Shown here in pieces: positions 1 to 5,898 of a stretch of DNA of 5,898 bases (its first letter is position 1; each line of letters starts with the position of its first letter). Both the position numbers and the translations under genes were made by a program. This DNA comes from Actinomycetota bacterium (lineage in GTDB: Bacteria > Actinomycetota > Actinomycetes > S36-B12 > UBA5976): the NCBI GenBank assembly GCA_017853815.1, contig JAFMIT010000099.1, forward strand, positions 1 through 5,898, given 5' to 3'. The notes under the pieces are model-generated. The model did no database searches, was not told where the DNA came from, and was given only the letters and a program-made list of their open reading frames with translations.

Positions 1-1
1 C

Positions 2-427
2 ACGAAATCGCGAGAGCGCTTTAACTTCAACATCGTTCCTCATGTGGGGAGTGATCGGCCGCCTACCGAGATTTTGACTGAGCGGTTGATGGCCGGTGGC
101 CTCGTCGGGCTCGCAAGCGACAGAGATCTCAAGGGCCGAGGTGCCAAGGTTGACATGTTCGGATACCCAGTGCGCTTGCCGCTTGGAGCGGTCCGCTTGG
201 CGCGTGCTACCGGTGCGGCCTTGTTGCCTGCTGCGGTGTTTTACGAAGGCGATGTGACGGTGATGCGCATCTTGCCTGAGATTGATTTCTCTGGCCTGAA
301 TGAACGGCAAGGCTATGAGGCTTTGGCTCGGGCGTTTGAAGAAATCCTGAGTGCTCATCCAGAGGCGTGGCATATGTTGCAGCCTGTGTGGCTAGATCAC
401 CCCAGTGAATGGGGAGTGAAAAAGTAA
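2..427 (+). CDS. patA: PatA-like phosphatidylinositol mannoside acyltransferase, C-terminal half (5' end outside window)
   Basis: The reading frame is open from the left edge, so this is the last 141 residues of a longer protein (the family is about 300 residues); the GTG at 44 is internal, not the start. Family knowledge: PatA, of the HtrB/LpxL lysophospholipid acyltransferase superfamily, moves an acyl chain from acyl-CoA to the mannose of PIM1/PIM2 on the cytoplasmic face of the membrane. Visible family signatures, numbered from the first visible codon, are a GLASDRD block (34-42), an MFG then P-G segment (52-62), a TGAALLP block (70-76) and the C-terminal HPEAWHMLQPVW motif (119-130). The catalytic HX4D motif would lie upstream and cannot be checked. 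The stop overlaps the pimA start by one base (TAATG), which supports coupling and the assignment. A generic LpxL-type acyltransferase is the alternative, but pimA next door makes PatA much more likely. Confidence 0.88.
   Translation, partial: TKSRERFNFNIVPHVGSDRPPTEILTERLMAGGLVGLASDRDLKGRGAKVDMFGYPVRLPLGAVRLARATGAALLPAAVFYEGDVTVMRILPEIDFSGLNERQGYEALARAFEEILSAHPEAWHMLQPVWLDHPSEWGVKK
411..416 (+). promoter_or_regulatory. Ribosome binding site deciding the pimA start
   Basis: GGGGAG ends 10 bases before the ATG at 427, a workable Shine-Dalgarno position. An upstream in-frame ATG at 409 lies beside this site and has no comparable motif at proper spacing. The ATG at 427 also gives the N-terminus expected of PimA (MRIGIVCPY) and the compact TAATG junction. 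Confidence 0.6.
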
Positions 428-1590
428 TGCGTATCGGAATTGTTTGCCCGTACGACTGGAGTGTTCCTGGAGGTGTCCAGGCGCATATTCAAGATTTAGC
501 GCTTGAGCTGATGCAGCGTGGCCACTACGTCAATGTGTTGACGCCTGCGTCTCAGCCTGAACTTCTCCCTCAGTGGGTCACAGACGGCGGAGAGCCGACC
601 GCCATTTCTTATAACGGCTCAGTGGCGCGAATCGCGTTTGGCTTCAAAGCGACTCGTCGTGTGCGCCGTTGGATTCAGGAGCAACAACTCGACGTCATGC
701 ACGTCCACGAGCCATTGAGTCCTAGCTTGTCCGCCTTGGCATGTTGGGCGGGAACTGGTCCCATCGTCGGCACTTTCCACAGTTCCATGGATCGTTCGCG
801 CATCATGGCCGCAGGCTACGGAATCGCGCAGTCAGTACTCGAGAAAATTACGGCTCGTATCGCTGTTAGCGAGCTTGCACGAAACACGGTGGTGCAACAT
901 GTTGGCGGCGACGCAGTGCTCATTCCTAATGGCATCCACATAAAGAATTTTGAATCCGCGGTACCTCTTGATGGCGTTCGTGACGAACGTTTGATTGCCT
1001 TCCTTGGACGGTTTGAAGAACCACGTAAAGGTTTCAAGGTTTTGCTCGAAGCATTCGAGCTCATTGCTGATGAGTTGCCAGACGTACGCATTGTGGTAGC
1101 CGGACCGGGGGACAGCGAGGCTGTTCTCGAAACTATGCGACCAGATCTTCGAGATCGCATCCGCTTTCTGGGTCGTGTGTCTGACCAGGGTAAAGCAGAA
1201 ATGCTGCGGGGATCAGGCGTCTACGTAGCGCCGAACACTGGCGGCGAGTCTTTCGGCATCGTCCTGCTTGAAGCCATGGCCGCACACACTCCAGTGATTT
1301 CATCTGATTTGCCAGCTTTCTTGCGGGTGCTCGACTTTGGCACGGCTGGCGTGACGTTTGCCAACGAAGATTCGGCTGACTTGGCGCGAGCGCTTCGGGA
1401 GGTGCTCAGCACTCCATCGTTGCGCGAAGAGTTAGTTGAGCGGGCTTTTGAGCGCGTTCAACTTTTTGATTGGAGTCGGGTAGCGACATCAATCATTGAT
1501 GTGTACGAGACCGTAATCGCTCTTTCTGGACCTGTTCAAGAAGACTTGCGCAGCCAGATCGTTGGCAGACTAGCGCCGGAGCAGCCATGA
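427..1590 (+). CDS. pimA: PimA, phosphatidyl-myo-inositol alpha-mannosyltransferase
   Basis: A 387-residue GT4-family, GT-B-fold glycosyltransferase, close to the 378-386 residues of mycobacterial PimA. Family knowledge: PimA moves mannose from GDP-mannose to the 2-position of the inositol ring of phosphatidylinositol, the committed step of PIM synthesis, at the cytoplasmic face of the membrane. Visible landmarks are the N-terminal PGGVQAH glycine loop (14-20), HVHEP (92-96), GTFHSS with His118 (115-120), the sugar-nucleotide site GRFEEPRKG with Arg195 and Lys201 (194-202), AGPGD (225-229) and the GGESFGIVLLEA motif with Glu274 (272-283). His118 and Glu274 fall at the numbers given for the mycobacterial enzyme, and Arg/Lys are one off, so the active site looks intact. 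The start was placed at 427 rather than 409. Its stop overlaps the next start (ATGA). A related GT4 enzyme such as PimB' is less likely given the N-terminus and the PatA neighbour. Confidence 0.93.
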   Translation: MRIGIVCPYDWSVPGGVQAHIQDLALELMQRGHYVNVLTPASQPELLPQWVTDGGEPTAISYNGSVARIAFGFKATRRVRRWIQEQQLDVMHVHEPLSPSLSALACWAGTGPIVGTFHSSMDRSRIMAAGYGIAQSVLEKITARIAVSELARNTVVQHVGGDAVLIPNGIHIKNFESAVPLDGVRDERLIAFLGRFEEPRKGFKVLLEAFELIADELPDVRIVVAGPGDSEAVLETMRPDLRDRIRFLGRVSDQGKAEMLRGSGVYVAPNTGGESFGIVLLEAMAAHTPVISSDLPAFLRVLDFGTAGVTFANEDSADLARALREVLSTPSLREELVERAFERVQLFDWSRVATSIIDVYETVIALSGPVQEDLRSQIVGRLAPEQP

Positions 1591-2138
1591 CGACGACACG
1601 GCTGTTGATTAGCTTCATCGGTTTGGCACTGATGCTGTGGAAGCTCAGCGCCATTGCAGGTCGACTAGATCGAGTGCACATCCGACGTGACCAGGCACTG
1701 ACCTCGCTTCGGCTTCAGTTGGCATGGCGGACGAGTTCGGTGGCGAAATTGCTCACGACAAAGGCCCTCGATCCCGTCAGTGCAAATATCTTGATGAATG
1801 AAATCACTGCAGTGAGCTCTGCCGCCGAACTGTCACTTCTGCAGTACATGGCCGCGGAGAGCGAGCTCACACGTGCACTCTGCGTCGTGTTTGAGGATGC
1901 CGAAGATGTCCGTGAATTGATTTCGCTCTCGCCAGACACCGAACCTGTCCTTCGAGATTTGGCGCATGCGTGTCGTCGAGTTGAGTTGGCCCGCAGATTC
2001 CATAACGACGCTGTCGGTGCAGCGCAATTGCTGCACAAACGTAAGATTGTTAGGTACTTTCGGTTAGCGGGGCACACAGAACTGCCGTCTGCAATTGATG
2101 TCGATGACACCGTTCCAGCCGGTTTGGAGATTTTGTAA
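1587..2138 (+). CDS. Small LemA-like membrane-anchored protein of unknown function
   Basis: 183 residues. It starts inside pimA (ATGA overlap) with GGAG at 1578-1581, five bases before the ATG. One hydrophobic segment (about residues 6-24) is followed by a run rich in Arg/Lys (GRLDRVHIRRD, 25-35), then a largely helical, Leu/Ala/Glu-rich domain. By the positive-inside rule the main domain should be cytoplasmic, the side where PimA works. The block RRFHNDAV (136-143) followed by VRYFRLAGH (155-163) resembles the YNdaV-type helix of LemA-family proteins, and recalls short proteins encoded just after pimA in other actinobacteria; this is from memory, not a search. No catalytic motif is visible and no Nudix box is present, although the gene at this place in Mycobacterium is annotated as a Nudix protein. 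A structural or scaffold role near PIM synthesis is possible, but that is inference from position only. Confidence 0.72.
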   Translation: MTTTRLLISFIGLALMLWKLSAIAGRLDRVHIRRDQALTSLRLQLAWRTSSVAKLLTTKALDPVSANILMNEITAVSSAAELSLLQYMAAESELTRALCVVFEDAEDVRELISLSPDTEPVLRDLAHACRRVELARRFHNDAVGAAQLLHKRKIVRYFRLAGHTELPSAIDVDDTVPAGLEIL

Positions 2139-3203
2139 ATGCGAATGCCCCTAGTCGCTGTAGCGGCACTTTTGTTGACGAGCTGTGCCGCGCAGTCGGC
2201 AGTCCCGTCTGTCAGCCCGACGTCTGCATCTGAATCACCCACTGAGGTGACATGTTGGATATCTCCGCTGACAGGTGCCTGCTCGCACGCTGGGAATTCT
2301 GTGTTGATCGTCAAGATTGATGACGTGGCTGGTGCGCGGCCTCAACGTGGACTCAACAGTGCCGATGTGATTCTGGTCGAACCTGTGGAAGGTGGGCTCA
2401 CTCGGTTGATGGCAGTTTTTCAATCAGACGATCCCATCGAAGTAGGTCCGGTCCGAAGCGCGCGCATCACCGACTTGGATCTCGTGCCAGCTTTTGGAAC
2501 GCCAGGTTTTGCGTATTCAGGTGCAACCACCAAACTCCGGCCGATGCTCGACGAGGGTCACCTACAACTCGTTGGTGCGCCTCAGGGTCAATTTGGTTTC
2601 TTTCGCGTAGACACCCAAGACGCTCCACACAACTTAATTGCTAACACCTCCGCGCTGTTGTCTCGAATCAAGGACAAGGAAGCCGCTCGACTGATGAGCG
2701 CGACGTCATGGAAGTTTGGCTCCGAAGGCTCGTCGGGGCTTGTCACTCACTCGATGACATTGCAGTGGGCCGCGGCCGAAAAGACGTTCACGTGGGACCC
2801 AGCACTCAAGCAGTGGCTCATCAAGGTTTACGACTCACCACTCGAGAGCATGCGTTGTTGCGCTGCGACGCTCGAGCGGGCCACGACTACGACTGTGTTT
2901 GTGATGCAGACGGTGCTCCAAGACAACCCAATCAAATTCCACAGCGGCACGGTGACGCCATACCCACAAACGGTTGGTGAAGGAAGCGGGTGGGTGCTCA
3001 CGAACGGTATGCGCATCGAAGCCACCTGGAAGCGCCCGACGGTGTACGACTTGCCGCGCTGGTTTAGGGAAGACGGTTCAGAAATTGCGATTCAGCCCGG
3101 TCACGTTTGGTGGCTGATCAAGACTGAACGCGATGACATTGTGTTTCAAGACACAGAAGCCGAGGCCAGTCCACAGAGCGCCTCCGCGAGCGCCAGTTCC
3201 TGA
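2139..3203 (+). CDS. DUF3048 (YerB-like) domain lipoprotein
   Basis: 354 residues, with the ATG immediately after the previous stop and GGAGA at 2126-2130 as ribosome binding site; a second in-frame ATG at 2145 is also possible. The N-terminus is a short lipoprotein signal with lipobox LTSC, making Cys16 the expected lipidated residue, so the mature protein should sit on the outer face of the cytoplasmic membrane. A Ser/Thr/Pro linker (17-36) follows. The DUF3048 N-terminal domain shows ARPQRGLNSADV (66-77), EPVEGGLTRLMAVF (81-94) and VGPVRSARITD (102-112), all strong family signatures. The C-terminal part has GSGWVLTNG (282-290), ATWKR (295-299) and DGSEIAIQPGHVWW (312-325), as in the DUF3048 C-terminal domain. 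The end is a low-complexity Ala/Ser tail (343-354). The family (YerB in Bacillus) has no settled biochemical function. Cys39 and Cys48 could form a disulphide outside the cell (inference). Confidence 0.88.
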   Translation: MRMPLVAVAALLLTSCAAQSAVPSVSPTSASESPTEVTCWISPLTGACSHAGNSVLIVKIDDVAGARPQRGLNSADVILVEPVEGGLTRLMAVFQSDDPIEVGPVRSARITDLDLVPAFGTPGFAYSGATTKLRPMLDEGHLQLVGAPQGQFGFFRVDTQDAPHNLIANTSALLSRIKDKEAARLMSATSWKFGSEGSSGLVTHSMTLQWAAAEKTFTWDPALKQWLIKVYDSPLESMRCCAATLERATTTTVFVMQTVLQDNPIKFHSGTVTPYPQTVGEGSGWVLTNGMRIEATWKRPTVYDLPRWFREDGSEIAIQPGHVWWLIKTERDDIVFQDTEAEASPQSASASASS

Positions 3204-3260
3204 CAATCCCCGTAGCATTAGCACCCGTTTCTTATGAATCCCTAGTTTGAGGCTAAAAAA
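3204..3260 (+). promoter_or_regulatory. Intergenic leader of pdxS with ribosome binding site; possible promoter
   Basis: This 57-base gap is the only clear break between genes in the window. GAGG at 3249-3252 lies eight bases before the GTG at 3261 and is the likely pdxS ribosome binding site. AT-rich pieces TAGCAT (3213-3218) and TATGAA (3233-3238) are weak candidates for a -10 box, but neither has a convincing -35 at normal spacing; CTGACA at 3200-3205 is too close to one and too far from the other. No GC-rich hairpin followed by T's is present, so I cannot show that the upstream operon ends here. A promoter is inferred from the gap and the change of gene function. Confidence 0.35.
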
Positions 3261-4187
3261 GTGTCTAACGAAGTCAACAACCCGGTAGTCGGTACGTCTC
3301 GCGTGAAGCGCGGCATGGCAGAAATGCTCAAAGGTGGCGTCATCATGGATGTCGTCGATGCTGAGCAGGCCAAGATTGCTGAAGATGCTGGCGCTGTAGC
3401 CGTCATGGCACTTGAGCGTGTGCCAGCTGATATTCGCGCACAGGGCGGTGTCGCTCGCATGTCAGATCCAGACATGATCGACAAGATCATCAGCGCGGTA
3501 TCTATTCCTGTGATGGCCAAAGCACGTATCGGCCATTTTGTTGAGGCTCAAATTCTGCAGACACTCGGAATCGACTACATCGACGAGTCTGAAGTTCTCA
3601 CTCCAGCCGACTACGAAAACCACATCGACAAGTGGTCCTTCACGGTTCCTTTCGTCTGTGGTGCAACCAATCTTGGTGAAGCTCTCCGCCGCATCAACGA
3701 AGGTGCCGCGATGATTCGCTCGAAAGGTGAAGCTGGCACGGGCGATGTCTCGAACGCCACCACCCACATGCGCAAGATTGGCGCCGAAATTCGTCGCTTG
3801 TCTTCGATGCGTGAAGACGAGCTCTACGTCGCCGCAAAAGAACTGCAGGCGCCGTACGAACTTGTTCGCGAGGTAGCTGCAGCCGGCAAGCTTCCGGTCG
3901 TGCTTTTCACTGCAGGTGGCATTGCTACGCCAGCAGATGCCGCGATGATGATGCAATTAGGCGCAGACGGTGTTTTCGTTGGCTCAGGTATCTTCAACAT
4001 TGCACCTGGTCAACCTGCACCAGCGGCTGCCGCATCGGCTCGCGCTGCAGCGATTGTCAAAGCAACGACAGCCTTTGATGATCCTGACACCCTCGCCAAA
4101 GTCTCTCGCGGACTCGGCCAAGCAATGGTCGGCATTAACGTTGCTGACATCCCTGTTCCTCATCGTTTGGCAGAGCGCGGCTGGTAA
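3261..4187 (+). CDS. pdxS: PdxS, synthase subunit of pyridoxal 5'-phosphate synthase
   Basis: 308 residues, starting with GTG. PdxS (Pdx1/SNZ family, a (beta/alpha)8 barrel that forms dodecamers) makes pyridoxal 5'-phosphate from ribose 5-phosphate, glyceraldehyde 3-phosphate and ammonia supplied by PdxT. Visible features are VKRGMAEMLKGGVIMDV (15-31) with Asp30, MAKARIGH (85-92) with Lys87, RSKGEAGTGDV (153-163) with Lys155, and the phosphate-binding FTAGGIATP (216-224) and GVFVGSGIF (237-245). Asp30, Lys87 and Lys155 match the Bacillus residues Asp24, Lys81 and Lys149, so the two imine-forming lysines are present. It ends in the family's usual RLAERGW. The odd part is residues 246-262, an Ala/Pro-rich stretch about eight residues longer than the usual K-S-x-(D/N)-P-containing segment. 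Its stop overlaps the pdxT start (TAATG), which fits co-production of the two subunits. Confidence 0.97.
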   Translation: MSNEVNNPVVGTSRVKRGMAEMLKGGVIMDVVDAEQAKIAEDAGAVAVMALERVPADIRAQGGVARMSDPDMIDKIISAVSIPVMAKARIGHFVEAQILQTLGIDYIDESEVLTPADYENHIDKWSFTVPFVCGATNLGEALRRINEGAAMIRSKGEAGTGDVSNATTHMRKIGAEIRRLSSMREDELYVAAKELQAPYELVREVAAAGKLPVVLFTAGGIATPADAAMMMQLGADGVFVGSGIFNIAPGQPAPAAAASARAAAIVKATTAFDDPDTLAKVSRGLGQAMVGINVADIPVPHRLAERGW

Positions 4188-4792
4188 TGGCTCCCACAAT
4201 TGGGGTGCTTGCGCTCCAAGGTGATTTCCGTGAGCACATTCATGCGCTCACCGTAATCGGCGAGCAAACCCTGATGGTCAGGACGCCAGCAGATCTTGCT
4301 CGCGTCGATGCGCTCGTGGTCCCCGGTGGAGAATCGACTGCCATCTCAAAATTGGCGGTTGCCTTCGACGTGCTCGAACCAATCAGAGAACGCATTGAAG
4401 CTGGGATGCCTGCCTATGGCTCGTGTGCAGGCATGATCATGCTGGCAGACACCATTTTGGATCCACGCTCTGGTCAAGTTTCGTTCGGCGGTCTCGACGT
4501 GAGTGTTCGTCGCAATGCGTTCGGGCGCCAGGTTGACTCATTCGAAGCCGTTCTTCACGCACCGAAAATCTCCGGCGACCGCGAATTGACGGCGGTCTTC
4601 ATTCGTGCCCCCTGGGTCGAAGAATGTGGCTCTGACGTTGAGGTTCTGGCTCGGGTCGAGTCTGGACCCAATGCCGGGGCCGTGGTGGCGGTGGCGCAAA
4701 ATGGCGTCATGGCGACGTCTTTCCATCCAGAACTTACGTCTGACCACCGAGTTCATTCATACTTTGCACAGTTAGTTAAGGAACGCGCTTAG
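4187..4792 (+). CDS. pdxT: PdxT, glutaminase subunit of pyridoxal 5'-phosphate synthase
   Basis: 201 residues, a class I (triad) glutamine amidotransferase of the Pdx2/SNO family. It hydrolyses glutamine and passes ammonia to PdxS within the PdxS-PdxT complex in the cytoplasm. The sequence shows GVLALQGDFREH (6-17), the oxyanion-region PGGEST (46-51), the nucleophile motif YGSCAGM with Cys80 (77-83), the family mark RRNAFGRQ (108-115), and FHPELTSD with His180 and Glu182 (179-186). The full Cys-His-Glu triad is therefore present, and the length matches the family. The start ATG overlaps the pdxS stop, so translation is probably coupled. No thioesterase gene lies between pdxS and pdxT, unlike Mycobacterium tuberculosis, where a tesB-like gene is found there. 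Confidence 0.96.
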   Translation: MAPTIGVLALQGDFREHIHALTVIGEQTLMVRTPADLARVDALVVPGGESTAISKLAVAFDVLEPIRERIEAGMPAYGSCAGMIMLADTILDPRSGQVSFGGLDVSVRRNAFGRQVDSFEAVLHAPKISGDRELTAVFIRAPWVEECGSDVEVLARVESGPNAGAVVAVAQNGVMATSFHPELTSDHRVHSYFAQLVKERA

Positions 4793-4795
4793 CGC

Positions 4796-4805
4796 GGAGG
4801 AGAGG
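4796..4805 (+). promoter_or_regulatory. Strong ribosome binding site of yebC
   Basis: GGAGGAGAGG lies in the 23-base gap between the pdxT stop and the yebC ATG at 4816. The near GAGAGG half ends 10 bases before the ATG. This is the strongest Shine-Dalgarno match in the window and suggests that yebC is translated more strongly, or more independently, than its coupled neighbours (inference). Confidence 0.65.
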
Positions 4806-4815
4806 TTGATCCCCG

Positions 4816-5565
4816 ATGTCGGGTCATTCCAAATGGGCAACTACCAAGCACAAGAAGGCTGCCATCGACGCCAAGCGCGGCAAGATGTTTGCGAAGCTTG
4901 TAAAGAACATCGAAGTTTCGGCTCGCACCGGCGGCGCCGATCCAGCCGGCAACCCCACTCTTTACGACGCCATTCAGAAGGCGCGCAAGGCTTCCGTTCC
5001 TAATGACAACATCGAACGCGCCCTGAAGCGTGGTTCAGGTGTCGAAGCTGGTGGCGCTGATTGGCAAACCATCATGTACGAGGGTTACGGCCCCAACGGT
5101 GTCGCTGTCCTCATTGAGTGCTTGACGGACAATCGCAATCGAGCTGCTGGCGAAGTCCGTACGGCGATGGGTAAGAACAATGGCAATATGGCAGACCCTG
5201 GTTCGGTCTCATACCTCTTTGCTCGAAAGGGCGTCGTGATTGTGCCCAAGGCAGATTTGACCGAAGACGCACTGTTGGACGCTGTGCTTGAAGCAGGTGC
5301 CGAAGAAGTTAACGACCTTGGCGAAGTTTTTGAAATCGTCTCTGAGGCGGTCGACTTGATCCCCGTCCGCAATGCACTGCAGGCGGCGGGCATCGAGTAC
5401 GACTCAGCAGACTCTTCGTTTATGCCAGCGGTGACGGTTCCACTTGATCTTGAAGGCGCGAAGAAGATTTTCAAATTGATTGAAGCGCTTGAAGACAGCG
5501 ATGACGTTCAGAACGTGTACGCGAACTTTGATGTCTCCGACGACATCATGGCGCAGATAGATTGA
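4816..5565 (+). CDS. yebC: YebC/TACO1-family protein
   Basis: 249 residues, the normal length for the family. The start is fixed by the conserved N-terminus SGHSKWATTKHKKAAIDAKR (2-21). Further family blocks are NPTLYDAIQKA (46-56), VPNDNIERA (61-69), MYEGYGPNGVAVLIECLTDN (87-106), NRNRAAGEVR (106-115) and GSVSYLFARKGV (129-140). It is a three-domain acidic cytoplasmic protein. The family was long annotated as transcriptional regulators because some members bind DNA; later work on YebC proteins and on mitochondrial TACO1 points to a ribosome-associated role helping translation of proline-rich stretches. The sequence here cannot decide between these roles. In actinobacteria the gene commonly sits near pdxT and before ruvC; the first link holds here, the second does not. 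Confidence 0.95.
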   Translation: MSGHSKWATTKHKKAAIDAKRGKMFAKLVKNIEVSARTGGADPAGNPTLYDAIQKARKASVPNDNIERALKRGSGVEAGGADWQTIMYEGYGPNGVAVLIECLTDNRNRAAGEVRTAMGKNNGNMADPGSVSYLFARKGVVIVPKADLTEDALLDAVLEAGAEEVNDLGEVFEIVSEAVDLIPVRNALQAAGIEYDSADSSFMPAVTVPLDLEGAKKIFKLIEALEDSDDVQNVYANFDVSDDIMAQID

Positions 5566-5566
5566 G

Positions 5567-5898
5567 ATGAACCGCCCACCACAGAACTCGCCGCTTCTGG
5601 GTTGGGATTTAGCGGCATGGCGTTTGGCTGAAGCCGATGCATCATTGCGATCTACGGTTGTTGGCATCATTGAAATAGCTGCACACGTTGATGTTTCTTC
5701 GATTCTTCGGCGGGTGCAGCGAGCTGTGGACACAGAGATTGTTCTGCGAAGCAGAGTCGTCTCTGCATCGTCAGGTCCAGCTCTACAAGAAATGACTGAC
5801 TTCGGCATTCAGTCCGTCGTGCGTGTGCTACCTCCTGAAGCAGACATCCACGAGGTGGCTCAGGCGCAAGCGCTTGAAGACTTCTCGGCCGAATTGCC
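5567..5898 (+). CDS. WS/DGAT-like O-acyltransferase, N-terminal fragment (3' end outside window)
   Basis: An open frame runs from the ATG at 5567 (one base after the yebC stop) to the right edge, giving 110 complete residues with no stop. The opening LLGWDLAAWRLAEAD (10-24) followed by LRSTVVGIIEI (27-37) closely recalls the N-terminus of actinobacterial wax ester synthase/acyl-CoA:diacylglycerol acyltransferase proteins, and LRSRVV (60-65), DFGIQSVVRVLPP (78-90) and the following AQALEDF (99-105) line up in order with the family's R-x-R-V, D-F-D-hydrophobic and A-x-x-L segments. Such enzymes make storage triacylglycerol or wax esters from acyl-CoA. The catalytic HHxxxDG motif would lie beyond the window, so activity cannot be claimed. 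Several usual positions (for example Pro before the R-x-R-V segment) are changed, so it is a diverged member. No good Shine-Dalgarno is visible; translation is probably coupled to yebC. The call rests on remembered family patterns, not on a search. Confidence 0.62.
   Translation, partial: MNRPPQNSPLLGWDLAAWRLAEADASLRSTVVGIIEIAAHVDVSSILRRVQRAVDTEIVLRSRVVSASSGPALQEMTDFGIQSVVRVLPPEADIHEVAQAQALEDFSAEL

Noticed and set aside
409..426. A longer pimA starting at the ATG at 409, adding six residues
   Set aside because: The ribosome binding site lies beside this ATG rather than upstream of it, and the added MGSEKV does not fit the PimA N-terminus, which begins at 427.
44..427. A complete short gene starting at the GTG at 44
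   Set aside because: The frame is open to the window edge and the residues before the GTG continue the acyltransferase sequence, so this is an internal codon of a truncated gene.
1715..2314. Long minus-strand open frame of 199 residues
   Set aside because: It runs antisense across two convincing plus-strand genes, has a biased Ser/Thr/Arg composition and shows no recognisable domain.
3211..3223. Short direct repeat TAGCA-TTAGCA as an operator
   Set aside because: Too short to separate from chance, and no MocR-type regulator gene is in the window.
3218..3256. Inverted repeat TTAGC/GCTAA in the pdxS leader, a possible regulatory hairpin near the ribosome binding site
   Set aside because: The stem is only five base pairs, with a loop of about 29 bases, which is expected by chance; no known vitamin B6 regulatory element is recognisable.
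3363..3520. Possible horizontal transfer or mobile element in the window
   Set aside because: Neither this conserved pdxS stretch nor the rest of the window shows transposase, integrase, terminal repeats or a sharp base-composition change; all genes read as vertically inherited actinobacterial genes.
3462..3956. Minus-strand open frame of 164 residues
   Set aside because: It lies wholly antisense to pdxS, whose plus-strand product is unmistakable, and has no family resemblance.
5404..5808. Minus-strand open frame of 134 residues across the yebC end and the next gene
   Set aside because: It is antisense to the conserved end of YebC and to the WS/DGAT-like frame, with an Arg/Thr/Ser-rich composition typical of shadow frames.

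Overview
This window looks like ordinary chromosomal sequence from an actinobacterium. The main evidence is the start of phosphatidylinositol mannoside (PIM) synthesis (a PatA-like acyltransferase followed by PimA), an actinobacterial-type pdxS-pdxT-yebC block, and a wax ester synthase/diacylglycerol acyltransferase-like gene at the right edge. GC content looks to be in the low to mid 50s by eye, modest for the phylum. That could fit a lower-GC or streamlined aquatic lineage, but this is inference and I cannot name the genus.

All genes are on the + strand and almost no DNA is non-coding. The left block (2-3203) holds the C-terminal half of a PatA-like acyltransferase, pimA, a small LemA-like membrane-anchored protein, and a DUF3048 lipoprotein. 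These four genes overlap or abut (TAATG, ATGA, then TAA directly followed by ATG), so they very probably form one transcript with translational coupling. PimA and PatA build mannosylated, acylated phosphatidylinositol on the cytoplasmic face of the membrane. The two genes after them have no known function but are placed as envelope proteins, one membrane-anchored and one a lipoprotein.

A 57-base gap (3204-3260) is the only intergenic stretch of any size. It carries the pdxS ribosome binding site and possibly a promoter.

The right block (3261-5898) holds pdxS and pdxT, which encode the two subunits of the glutamine-dependent pyridoxal 5'-phosphate synthase and overlap at TAATG. Then come yebC, a YebC/TACO1-family protein with a strong ribosome binding site, and, one base after its stop, the start of a WS/DGAT-like gene that runs off the window. 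In many actinobacteria yebC is followed by ruvC; here it is not.

I see no RNA genes, CRISPR array, insertion sequence, phage gene or attachment site, and no clear terminator. There is no strong sign of a new biological system. The points worth a second look are an Ala/Pro-rich insertion in PdxS, the two uncharacterised envelope genes coupled to pimA, and the lipid acyltransferase-like gene behind yebC.
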